From: Archilochus colubris
Taxonomy: Eukaryota; Chordata; Aves; Apodiformes; Trochilidae
Length of the DNA stretch: 64,000 nt
Direction: 5' to 3'
Assembly (NCBI GenBank): GCA_023079485.1
Contig: CM041115.1
Coordinates: 29,192,826-29,256,825, forward strand
The first letter of the stretch is position 1. Every line of letters starts with the position of its first letter. The notes under the pieces were generated by a model. It made no database searches. It had not been told where the DNA came from and was given only the letters and a program-made list of their open reading frames with translations. Shown piece after piece: positions 25,401 through 34,994 of the stretch. Made by a program: the position numbers and the translations under genes.

Positions 25401-25516
25401 AACTATATTGTATCATGGTTGTTTTAGGAAGACAGCATTTTCTCTTCATTTCAGCACTTGAGAATGAAGCAAGTGAGATGGATAGTTCCAGAAGCTGAAG
25501 TTGACAGAACTCAGAG
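22426..25516. other. Unassigned DNA with one compositionally odd frame
   Basis: No gene is recognised. The one frame that stands out is 24770-25078 (plus, 102 codons). It is less AT-rich than its surroundings, rich in Ser/Ala/His and ends soon after a CAG|GTAAAA donor-like site near 24976. It has no motif I can name and no adjacent exon. It could be a decayed repeat or chance. Confidence 0.45.
25512..25516. repeat. Target-site duplication CAGAG, left copy
   Basis: Identical to 26306-26310 on the other side of the LTR. It fixes the element's boundaries to the base. Confidence 0.8.
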
Positions 25517-26305
25517 TGTCCTGTTTTGGATGAGGATAGAGCTAATTTTCTGTCTTGTAATTTTGCTTTGAGATAAGTCTTTTGTAAGTAGCTGTACTTG
25601 CTGAAATTAACAGCAAGTTTCTCAGCCAGTGTCTGCTTCTAGGACGGATAACTCTCAGTGTTTATAGTTACTGAGAGAGACTAATATGCAGAACCAAGGC
25701 TACTGCTCAGTTCTGAGGAGCAGCTTTGGGTCCAGAAAGAGAAAAGTAGTAAACAGGTCACACCTGCAACCCTCCTTTAGGGAGAAGCAGACAAGATAAA
25801 TGACCAAAACTGATCAGAGTATTCCATCCCATATCCCTAATACTTGGTATAAATTTGAGGGATCATGAGGGTCAAGCCCTTTCTTCCTTCTTCACCTGTC
25901 CCTGTTTGCTTCAGCATCCTGAGAGGATTCTGTCCATTCACCTGCCTGTGATCCTGATCCGTGCCAGCCTGAATCTGTGTGTTCCTGCCTCTAGCTCCTG
26001 AATTCTGCCAACGCCAGGAGTTCAGCCTGGACTTTCCCAGGGCTGCCCTGCAGCCTCGACAGTGACGTGAGAGTTACTGGGGCAGAGGAAGAAGGAACAT
26101 GGTATCAATTTTCTTGTATATTTGGATATATTTAGTAATTTTTCCTTTTTATTATTACTGTTTCATTAAAGCTGTGTAGTTTAGTTTCCAACCCATAAGT
26201 CTCTCTCTCTTATCCTCTCTCCTTTCTTTATCAGGGAGGGGAGGGGGACTCATAGAGAGCATCTGTCATTTGGTTTGATTTCTGGACCAGCATTAAACTG
26301 TGACA
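25517..26305 (+). mobile_element. Solo LTR, ERVL-like family A (best copy)
   Basis: It begins TGTCCTGTTTTGGATGAGG and ends AAACTGTGACA. The five bases before it (CAGAG, 25512-25516) and after it (CAGAG, 26306-26310) are identical, a perfect target duplication of the length usual for ERVL-type integration. ATTAAA (26165-26170) is the likely polyadenylation signal, followed by a CT-rich stretch and a G-rich GGGAGGGGAGGGGG segment. There are no internal genes: the provirus has been reduced to one LTR by recombination. At 789 bases it is longer than the minus-strand copies at 2553 and 34431, which carry deletions. Confidence 0.85.
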
Positions 26306-28664
26306 CAGAGGCTATGGAAGATTCCAGACATTCTGTGCCACTGGGTCTGAGATAACTTCAGAGACAAAAGAGAGTTTACGATCTGGTTCTGGTTTCTCTG
26401 TTCTGAGAATGCAAGATGATAATCCTGTTATGTAGATAGTTGTGAATGGACCAGATTACCAAGGATATTGATTAAATTTTCATATTGAAAGTGCCCATTT
26501 TAATTCCTATAATTTGGTTTTGAAGCCTTATTTGTAACTATATCATGTTCCATGTAATTAAATTGTAATATACCTCTCTGTGAATTGCTCATTAGCAAAG
26601 ACTTTGCTATTTATCAGCTACATTAGTTAAATACTTCAGAAATATATTTTCATTTGAGTGTTCATTACTTGTTAGTTTTATCTCTGCCTCAATGTAAGGC
26701 ATAGGTCTATCAGTTCTAATTGACTTTCTGAAACGTTTTATGACACACATGAATACTATCAACAAAAACCTATATTCTGTCTTCATAATTCTGTAATTTT
26801 TCTAGCTACTCTATGGCAGCAAGTACTGAACATATTAAGATATGGGACAGATATAATTCCAAATTCAAAATATCTTCAGAAATAGGAAAAATAGTTCTAC
26901 AAATCTAGATTCTGACACTATATAGATATTTCAACTTTAGCTTCCCAATTAGACTAATTAGGACAATACAGTAATGAATCAAAGTGAAAAAGGGAAAACA
27001 TTGCCATGCTAAATATTTAATTAGAGAGACCATTAAAAAATTAAACCTCTTAGAGAATTAATTAAATCATTAGAGGGACCAGAAGCCAATGAGCCATACA
27101 ATCATAGAAAAAAAGGGCTGGAAAACATTTCAGTAAGTCATGTTATAAATCATTTGCGAGCTTTTTAGTGTTTTTACAGTTCTGGATATCTTATTTGTTT
27201 GATTCATGGAGATTTCTTTAACATGAATGTGTGAGAAAAATATATGGTTAAATGTACAGCTGTTCAAAGTTGGCCATACACAGATATTATTGATGATTTT
27301 TCTGCCACTGCTATCTGGGTGTGAGTTCCAGGTTCTGTCTTAAAACTTGACAGAATATTGTCCCATAAAATTTGTTGAGCATGACAAAGGCAATGACCAT
27401 TCGTTGCATGATGAAGCATCTGTGAATTCCAGCTGCTCCACACATATTTTTGGTCCATCAGAGTCACCCTTTTTTCTGTGCCTTGTGTCTCTGTATTGAG
27501 TTTCTCTGGCAAACTTCTGGTAGGCAAGGTCCAATATAGGTGGCTTCTGTGGAAGACGATGGACGTCTCCCCAGTGTCCAATAGAGCCAATGACAAACAG
27601 CTCCAGCGTGTACCCATTGCTGGCCAAAGCTGAAGCCAATTGCTGATGGTGGTAGCTCCTCTATGATAACATATATAAGAAAGCATAAAACCTGCTGTGC
27701 AACAGCAGATGAGATATGATACTGAGTGATACTTATCACTCTGCCCTTATTTTCAACCCTTGAACTTTTATTGTATTTTTTCTCCTGTGTCCAGTTGGTG
27801 AGGTGGAGTAATAGAACAGTTCAGTGGGCACTTGGCATCCAGCCAGGGTCCCCTAATCTCTGTTTTTAGGATTCTCTGAAGGTTGTTTGTTACCATAGTT
27901 ATAATATTTCACTAGTCACCATCTACATTTGAAGGAATGAGTAATTCACGGTCCTTATATAAAAGGAATGCCATACTTATAGGGAAAGCTGCTGATTATG
28001 CTTACTACCTGTCATAGAGGCTCCCTGCACTGAGTTTCTCTTATGTCTGCTTTTTCTTATCAGAAAAGATCAAATCTATTGAACATAAACTGAGATTTTT
28101 TTCCTTTATGATTACGCTGAGCTTTTTATTTAATCTGAAGGATCAAGTAATCCTGACATCACTGACATCAATGGACCCAAAGCAATCTAGCAATCTAGAT
28201 TGCTAGATTACATGAATGACCCCATTAAAGTAACCAGAAACTCTAGAAGAGTTTCCATCTGGATTGGGATCATGCATCAGGGAGTTTCTGCTGAAGAATA
28301 AGGCATGCAGCCCTTGAGTTAAAATACAAGGTGTTTTTTTTTCTAGGTGAGGAACTTGGTTCCATAATATTATAAGGTGAGGAACATAAAAGGGTTGAAG
28401 AATCCCATAAATCAACATTCGCATTCAAGTTCTGTTTTTTTTTTTCCTTGCTTCAAAAAGCTGTAAAATTACTGTTCAGATCTAACTAGCAAGAAATTTG
28501 TGTTTATTATGAAATAATAATTTTATTTACCAGATCAGTAAGAGGTACCCATTCCTGGAGGTTTAAGACAGAAGCATTTCAAAATAGTTACCATTCATAC
28601 AGCTTACACTGAAATCTAACTCCTCCCATTAAATTTCAGCATTAGTTTTAAAATAAATTTATAC
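26306..28664. other. Unassigned DNA with a possible decayed reading frame on the minus strand
   Basis: The stretch has a small CR1-like tail at about 27098-27140 (AATCATAGAAAAAAAGGGCTGG, minus). A less AT-rich segment at 27264-27740 carries three overlapping minus-strand frames of 91 to 140 codons. The frame at 27340-27639 contains ELFVIGSIGHWGD, which faintly resembles the C-terminal end of some LINE-type reverse transcriptases, but the match is weak. No start context, splice site or conserved catalytic motif is seen. It could be the remnant of an older retroelement or a processed pseudogene. Confidence 0.3.
28184..28209. repeat. Perfect 26-bp palindrome
   Basis: The 13-base half AATCTAGCAATCT is followed at once by its exact reverse complement, with no spacer. 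Internally it is built from the CAATCTAG/CTAGATTG word repeated. It could extrude as a cruciform or form a fold-back in single strands. No adjacent element explains it. Confidence 0.9.
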
Positions 28665-29238
28665 AGAGTCATAGAATTTTTTGAGTTGGTAGGCACCTTA
28701 AAGATCATCTAGTTCTAACACCCTTGTGTGATCAGGGACACTTCCCACTAGACTAGGTTTCTCAAAAGCCCCATCCAACCTGGCCCTGAATATTTCTAGA
28801 GAGGGGATATCCACAAGTTCCCTGGGCAACCTGTTCGAGTATCTCACTATCCTCACACTAAGAATTTCTTCATACTATCTAACTTAAATCTCCCCCCTTT
28901 CAGTTTCAAGCCATTGCCCATTGTCCTATTATTATATCACTTTCTTAAAAGTCCCTCTATAGCTTTCCTGTAGTCCTCCTTCAGATACTGGAAGACCACT
29001 AAAAGATTGCCCTTTAGCCTCTTCTCACAGTTGAGCAAGCCCAACACTCTCAGCCTGTCTTTATAGAAGAGATTCTCCATCCCTCTGATCATCACTCCAA
29101 AAGCTCTATGTCCTTCTTATGTTAGTGGCCCCAGAAATGGACACAGTATTCCAGGGGGTCTCAAGAGAGTGGAGCAGAGGGGTAGAATCACCTCCCTTGA
29201 ACTGCTGGCCACGCTTCTGATGCAGCCCAGGACACATG
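28665..29238 (-). mobile_element. CR1 LINE 3' UTR and distal ORF2, first part of a split copy
   Basis: On the plus strand it starts AGTCATAGAATTTTTTGAG and continues through the reverse complement of the CR1 3' UTR (for example CCCTGGGCAACCTGTTCGAG near 28821, and AGCCTCTTCTCACAG near 29016). It ends at GATGCAGCCCAGGACACATG. The CR1 sequence continues at 29695 after a 456-bp interruption, so the two pieces are one original insertion on the minus strand. All coding frames are broken. Confidence 0.9.
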
Positions 29239-29694
29239 TAATGGGTGGTATGTGTTATGCATTTGTAGAACAGTCTGAATGACCTATCAAAAGACAACAC
29301 CTTGATGCAAACTTTTGATGGTGACTTCACTGTAACTTCTTTACTTTCCTTCCTTCCACTTTCTCATCTCTGCTGCAGGTATAATTTTAAGGGTCTGGTC
29401 CACTGGAAGTGGCATTGAAACACTATTTTAACTGCTTGAAGAAATACTTAGTAATATACCTAAAGGTCTGCCTGGTGCCTAGGGAAATAACAGCCTCCTC
29501 TCCACTCCTCTTTCTTCTCCTCTTTCTCTTTCTCTTTCTCTACAGAACTAGGTTTCATAGTTAATGTTTTAATACCTATCAGTTCTGCTTGATAAAGTTG
29601 TTTAATTGCACCGAATATAGTGTCATCCTTATTTTAACCTGGTGGTATCCAACAAGAACCTCCATATTTCCAACCTTTGAAACATGAAAACATG
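29239..29694. mobile_element. Unidentified 456-bp insert in CR1, with ACATG duplication
   Basis: CR1 sequence stops at ...GGACACATG (29238) and resumes at ACAGTTGGCTTTCTGGG (29695). The pentamer ACATG occurs at 29234-29238 and again at 29690-29694, consistent with a 5-bp target duplication. The insert is AT-rich and contains a long pyrimidine tract (29500-29542) ending CTACAG. It has no visible coding frame. It starts TAATGGG rather than TG, and no terminal inverted repeat is obvious. It could be a solo LTR with eroded ends, a non-autonomous element, or old DNA captured at a break. Confidence 0.5.
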
Positions 29695-30470
29695 ACAGTT
29701 GGCTTTCTGGGCTGCAAGCATGCACTGCTAGCTTATGTTGAGCTTTCCATCAATCATCAATCCAGTCTCCACCCGACCTGTATTTGTATTTGTATTGGGG
29801 ATTTGGGATTGCCCCAACACAGGTACAGAACTTTGCACTTGGCCTTGCTGAACTTCTTGCAGTTTGCATAAGAGCACCTCTCAAGCCTTTCAGGCTCCCT
29901 CTGGATGGTATCTCCTGTCTCCAGAAGGATGATCTCACAGCATTATTTGGTATAATCAGCAAACTTGCTAACTGAGTACTCAATTTCACTGTCCATGTCA
30001 CTGACAAAAATGTTAGACAGGAGCAATCCAAGCACCCACCCTCAAGCAATGCCACTCAAGACCAGTGTTCATTTTAACATCAAGCCACAATTCTTTGGGT
30101 GTGACCAGTCAGTTCCTTATCTAACAAGTGATCTGTCCATTGAATCCATCTTGTTCCAGTTTGGGGACAGGAACACAAAGTGGGACAGCGTCAAATTCTT
30201 CGCTCAAATCCAGGTAGATGACATCGGTTGTTCTTACCTTATCCACAACATTGAAATCCTATCACAAAAGCCATTGAATTTATTAGGCAGGATTTGCCCT
30301 TGGTGAAGCCTTGCTGGCTGTCACAAATCACCTCTTTATTTTCCATGTGCTTTAGCTGAACCTTTAGGAGGATCTGCTCCATGATCTTGCTGAGCACAGA
30401 CGTGAGACTGACTGACTTGTAGTTCCCTGGGTCTTCTTTTTTTCCCTTTTTGAAAACAGAGAGAAAATTT
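29695..30470 (-). pseudogene. CR1 LINE ORF2 fragment, reverse transcriptase, second part
   Basis: The plus strand reads as the complement of the CR1 RT-coding region. Landmarks are GGGCTGCAAGCATGCACTGC (29709), TCCAGGTAGATGACATCGG (30209), TTTGCCCTTGGTGAAGCC (30293) and GGAGGATCTGCTCCATG (30366), the last encoding the EQILLK motif. Stops and frame shifts are frequent, for example within the stretch encoding HMENKEVICDSQQGFTKGKS. The element would have copied RNA in cis by target-primed reverse transcription. This copy is dead. It is 5'-truncated near 30470. Confidence 0.9.
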
Positions 30471-32647
30471 GTCTTTGTTTCAGATTCACTAACTGAGAGT
30501 ACCTGAAGAGTGATAAAGATGTGCTGTGGTCAGCTGTCCCAGCTATGTTTCCTCCCAACTTCTCATGCACCCTTACCCGAGTAAAACATGGAGTCCTTGA
30601 TTTCCTAGCAACAATTAAAACCATCAATGTATTTATCAACATTGCTCTCATACCAAAACCATATAAATCCAAAACACAGTGCTATTCTAGGCACTAAGAA
30701 AATTAGTTTTCGCCCAGTCTAAACCAGGAGAAGGTGATATTCCATCAGTTTTAAATGGGTTTAAACTTGGAGAAAACAAAGACATTGAGAATGTTCACTT
30801 TTAAGTGAAAGCTGAAGTTCTGCCATATGGATGCAAGAATATTAAAGCTGGCCACCATTTGCTGTTTTGGAACTGGGCACTCCTTCAACAATCTTTTTGC
30901 TTCTGGTTTCCCTGCCAGCTTACAGTTTAAAGGAAACAAAACCCAAAACAACCCAAGCAAACAAACAGCAAATATCCTTCTTAAAACTCCTCATAGGCAC
31001 AGACACAACCATATCTTACCCATGGCTCACTTTGAATCTATTTAAATTTTAGCTTTGGAGATTGCTCTTACATCTATGCTTTGAGTTTTGCCTTTCAGTG
31101 TTGTTCACCTCAAATAGTCAATGCTGCATTTATCAAATGATTTGTTTATTTTTAACTAAGACCCACCTTACTTATTTTTTATTCCTTTCCATTTTCAGTG
31201 TTTGTCTTATTTTATATGGTTTACTTTATCTAGCCCTACTTTTCCTCCTATGCATTGCCTTCTTGTTTGTGCTCCATGGGTTTATTTATTTATTGTCAGA
31301 ACAATAAAGTAATTAAACTAACTGAACTGTTTAAAAGAGAAATATCAATGCATTGTTTTTGATAAAAGTAGACATGCACTAGATATATTGATACTTATTG
31401 CTGCTTTAAGACAGAAATGGATGTTAAAAATGTCCTCAGAGAAACGTTATTCACATTCAGATTATCGAAATGAAGAAAATTTAATCAAAAGAAATGCCTC
31501 TGAGACAAGATCATATTTGAAGAAAATCACCTATTTTGTTTACTGAGATGCCTTAAAATCCAATTTTAGATTCAACTGTCCACAATTACTATTTTGTATT
31601 AATCATTAAACATTATATAAAAATGAAAAACCATTTTATCATGGAACAGTAAAAGGAAAGAACGAAACACAAGGGAAAATACAACAAAAAATTATTCTGA
31701 CATTCTTTCTTTAAAATTGAATGGTGAAATGCAAAATCATGACAAAATAGTGGGCTTTTATCAAGGCAGTATTTATACAAATATATTTCTATTTATACAA
31801 AATGTGTCTTCAAGTTATTCAGTCCCTTTAAAAAAAAAATTGAAATGACGTTCTTTGGACTTTTCTTTGGAATACTATTACTGAGGTTCTATGATGTCCT
31901 CTGTGCTCCTGTTGCAGAATATTCATATGAATAAAAGATGAAAATGGTCTCTGCTATAACTGTCAAAAATTTCCTTTTTTTTTAGTTTAGCTGGTTTTAG
32001 TTCTGTAGTAAATTACAATAAAAACTGACCCAAAATTGGAGATCCTGTAAAATATAAATAATTTTGAAAATTTTAGAATGTATTCAGAAATAAAACGGTC
32101 TTTGGTACACTGCACTCCCCTTTCTGAAATTAACATACTAGGTCTCCACACCTGTGAATTTTTCAAGCTTTTGTCACTGTTATTCTTTAAGTCAAGGTGT
32201 GATCAAAGTGTTCAAGAATACTTATGGCTTCCATAAAATGGCTAACGCCACTGAAACAGGTCCAGTCCTCACTGCCACAGGGTGAAAAGTCAGAAGATTG
32301 AGTATTTATGAGGATTTTCTTCCAATACAGGAAACATTAGGAAAATTAAACAAAACAAAACAAAACAATTTAAAATGTTATAATGATTTGATGTCAGAAA
32401 GCAACATTCAAATCCAGTTAACAGGAGGAGAAAACCAAAGCCTAGAATTTGTACACTGTAAAATTCCATTTTGTAATGAAGGAGACCTTAAAAATAATTT
32501 CCTTAAACAAATCAGAAACAAAGAAAAAGGAGAAAAACAGCAAATCATTTTATTCTGAAGATAATTTTCACATATCTGCTTTCTGCCAATGATTTTTTGT
32601 CATCAAAAGACCACAAAACTTAGGTTGCCTACGGAGACTATTTATGC
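30471..32647. other. Unassigned AT-rich DNA
   Basis: Nothing is recognised. Frames such as 31062-31307 (plus) are hydrophobic Leu/Phe-rich runs caused by T-rich sequence and have no signal for a real membrane protein gene. Confidence 0.5.
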
Positions 32648-32741
32648 CCCTTGCCTGAAAGTGTTCAGGGGGTTGAATCTTGGTGATATTTACTGTCGCT
32701 TCCAACTCAAACCATTCTATGATTCTATGATAATTCTATGG
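32648..32741 (+). mobile_element. CR1 LINE 3'-end fragment
   Basis: CTTCCAACTCAAACCATTCT is followed by ATGATTCTATGATAATTCTATGG, the CR1 3' terminus with its octamer tail in plus orientation. About 95 bases survive. Confidence 0.85.
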
Positions 32742-32779
32742 TTCCCATATTTTGCTCTTTTTATATAAATCTGTATGAG

Positions 32780-33345
32780 ATATCTGACTGATCAGAAACA
32801 GATTAATTGATGAATCTCCTGGTGTTATCTAACTAACCAGGTGCCCTGTGCCAAATGCTTATCCCAGTTTTCAGATGTTACACCACTCATGGCTTTCAAG
32901 GTAGCTTTTAACAGTCCATCATATAATTCAGTTTTCCCTGAGGATGGTGGAAGGGAATATAGTACACAATAGGGAATACAGTACATCCACCTGATATCAT
33001 ATTCTGTGGTTCAGTTGCTTGTGAGACTGTTCTTTTATAGATACGGTATGCATACTAAATACCACATTCTTTGACCCAGCTGTCAAAAACTGTTTTTAAA
33101 ATGAGTCCCATTGCCCAACTCATTTCTTTCTGGAGTACTGTGTCACCGCAATAGTTGCTTCTCAAGGCCCAGGGTGGTGTTTTGGGGTGCATCATAGAGC
33201 ACAGGATATGTTTCCAGCCATCTGGTGCTTGCTTCCACCAACGTAAGGATGTAAGGCTTACCCTGGTGGGTTTCAGTTTTTGCGATACAGTCCATTTGCT
33301 GTACTTACATTGTAGCCATTTTCCCCCACATCCCAGAGGGGCACT
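32780..33345 (-). pseudogene. Endogenous retrovirus pol remnant: integrase catalytic core
   Basis: Minus-strand translation, in shifted frames, gives retroviral integrase core features. There is GGKWLQCKYSKW upstream (around 33300-33340) and a LTLVEAS-like block near 33255. A GTHFKNSF-like block follows near 33085, carrying the Asn-Gly-Thr context of the second catalytic Asp, and then SSGKTELYDGLLKATLKAM (around 32900-32955), whose Glu corresponds to the third acidic residue. Integrase inserts proviral DNA into the host chromosome. This copy has stops and frame shifts, including in the catalytic core, and is cut off at its C-terminus. Its N-terminal zinc-binding part lies at 33641-33990, separated by an insert. 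Confidence 0.75.
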
Positions 33346-33640
33346 GAAGGGGCGGAGGGGCACGGCAGCTGCTGCCATGGCAACAGTGTCTTCTCCTGCA
33401 TGATGGGGGGCACAGGGGCACCTGGTGGGGCTGTGCGTGGGAAATGGACCAACTTCTGCACCCAACACCACCTGGCGCCACCTCAGGAATGGGGCCGGGT
33501 GCCGGCGGGCAAGGTTTTTTTTTTTTTTTTTTTAACACTAAGTAACCACAGTAGTAGTGGATTAAGGGTTGAATTTTATAATCTCAGAAGTCTCTTCCAA
33601 GATGGCTGATTCTGTGATTCTGTGATAATCCCTGGTTTTG
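33346..33640 (+). mobile_element. GC-rich chimeric insert with T19 run and CR1-like tail
   Basis: This block splits the integrase remnant. It has three parts in plus orientation. The first is a strongly GC-rich head, 33346-33514, unlike anything nearby. The second is a T19 run, 33515-33533. The third is about 100 bases ending TGATTCTGTGATTCTGTGATAAT, a CR1-type 3' terminus. A short unrelated head joined to a LINE 3' tail is the design of SINEs mobilised by CR1. A CR1 with a GC-rich 5' UTR and a huge internal deletion would look similar. I recognise no tRNA, 7SL or 5S promoter box in the head. Confidence 0.5.
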
Positions 33641-33990
33641 TCCACTCCTCAGCCATAAACTTATATATATGTTGAATCCCTTCCACGATGGCCGGAATTG
33701 TCATGGGCTGATGTCATTGAGGAAAAGTTCACTTTTTTTTTGCAGATGACATATACTTGGATGCTTTAGCAGCTTAATCCACTTGCTGGTTGTTTCAGTG
33801 TTCTTCAGAGGCTCTAATAGCAGTGTCATTGTTTTCCTTTTGTGTCAAAACAGCAGCAGTGCCCACCGCAGGGGTGCAGAGGCCACAGTAGCAATAGCAG
33901 TATTTACACCTCAAGGAGCTAAGGTGGTTGCCATACATCTCCATGAGAAATCAAAGGCATCAATTAAAAACAGTAATAAATCCAAAAAAA
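33641..33990 (-). pseudogene. Endogenous retrovirus pol remnant: integrase N-terminal zinc-binding part
   Basis: Translated on the minus strand, 33665-33720 gives SAHDNSGHRGRDSTY, matching the histidine-containing half (HxxxSGHxGRD) of the retroviral integrase HHCC zinc finger. The cysteine half should follow but is displaced or lost at the insert. Sequence further upstream (33730-33990) is probably the RNase H-integrase linker; its identification is weak. It belongs to the same remnant as 32780-33345. Confidence 0.6.
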
Positions 33991-34430
33991 GACACAAATA
34001 AATTAATGCTAATTTGATTAAAATCTTGGGGAATCAACACAACAGAAAATGGAAAGATGCTTTTTCAAGGTAAAACCAGAAGTGTAACTACCAAAAGCTA
34101 TATCCACAAAGAATATCACTGCAAAATGTAAAGCAATATAGGTATTACTATTATTATGCTTACTGTTAATAAAACACAAAACATTGAGACCAGATGAATA
34201 ACATATTGAATATACTATATACAAAGTTTAGGGAAGCATAGCAGTATATAACTCTAAAAAGTACATGAAGTGAATTGTCTATTTAATTTCCAGTCTTTCA
34301 AGTCTCTCAGAGGGAAAATCTAATACAGTCTAATACAAACTGAGCTACCTGACTGAGTCTTCTCCTGTTGGAGTTGGAATTCAAATTATTCAGGCTAAGG
34401 AACTCAAGCCCCATTGAGCACCGATAAATC

Positions 34431-34994
34431 TACCAAGGTTTGCCGCTGGGCTGGCAATTAAACAAATGATGGATGGTCTCTATTAAACCCACCTTCTTCT
34501 CAGAAAGGGAAAAGATAGAGAATAAAGGAGAGACTTGTGGGTTGGAAACAGAACTACACAGCTTTAATATGTCAATAATGATGAAAATAATACCAAATAT
34601 ATACAACCCAAATATCATGGTCCCTTCCCCTCCCCACCCCTCTTGTCCTCCTCCAGATAACACATCACCACCAAGGTTGCAGGGAAGGCCCTGGTGAAGT
34701 CCCGAACTCTACTGGATTCAGAAGCAGATGAGAGCCAGTCACGGGTGTGACTGTCACATATTCCTGCCTTTTATTTCTGGACCACAAGTTTCTAAGCAGA
34801 ACCAAGCAGTGTCTAATTCTGCATACTACTCTTCATCAGTAACTGTAAACATCAAGCATTGTCAGTCCTAGAAGCAGAGACCAACTAGAAAACATGTTGA
34901 TATTTTCAGCAAGTGCAGTTACTTAGAAGAGGCTTAACTGAAAAGTAAAATTACTAAAACGAAAATTGTTTTTTTTCTGGCTCAAACCAGAATA
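34431..34994 (-). mobile_element. LTR, ERVL-like family A (minus)
   Basis: It aligns in reverse complement with 25517-26305. Shared landmarks are GAGACTTGTGGGTTGGAAAC, ACTACACAGCTTTAATA, GTCCTAGAAGCAGAGACC and CTGAAAAGTAAAATTACTAAAA. It lies upstream, in the minus sense, of the integrase remnant at 32780-33990 in the same orientation. It may therefore be the 5' LTR of that provirus with gag and most of pol deleted, but no primer-binding site is recognisable next to it. No target duplication is seen. Confidence 0.7.

Noticed and set aside
29500..29542. Polypyrimidine tract plus CTACAG as a 3' splice site
   Set aside because: No open frame follows and no donor partner is evident; the tract lies in a mobile insert.
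33055..33471. 138-codon minus-strand frame joining an Ala/Pro-rich N-terminus to integrase-like sequence, as a host fusion gene
   Set aside because: The N-terminal part is the GC-rich insert read by chance in frame; the integrase part is itself shifted and truncated.
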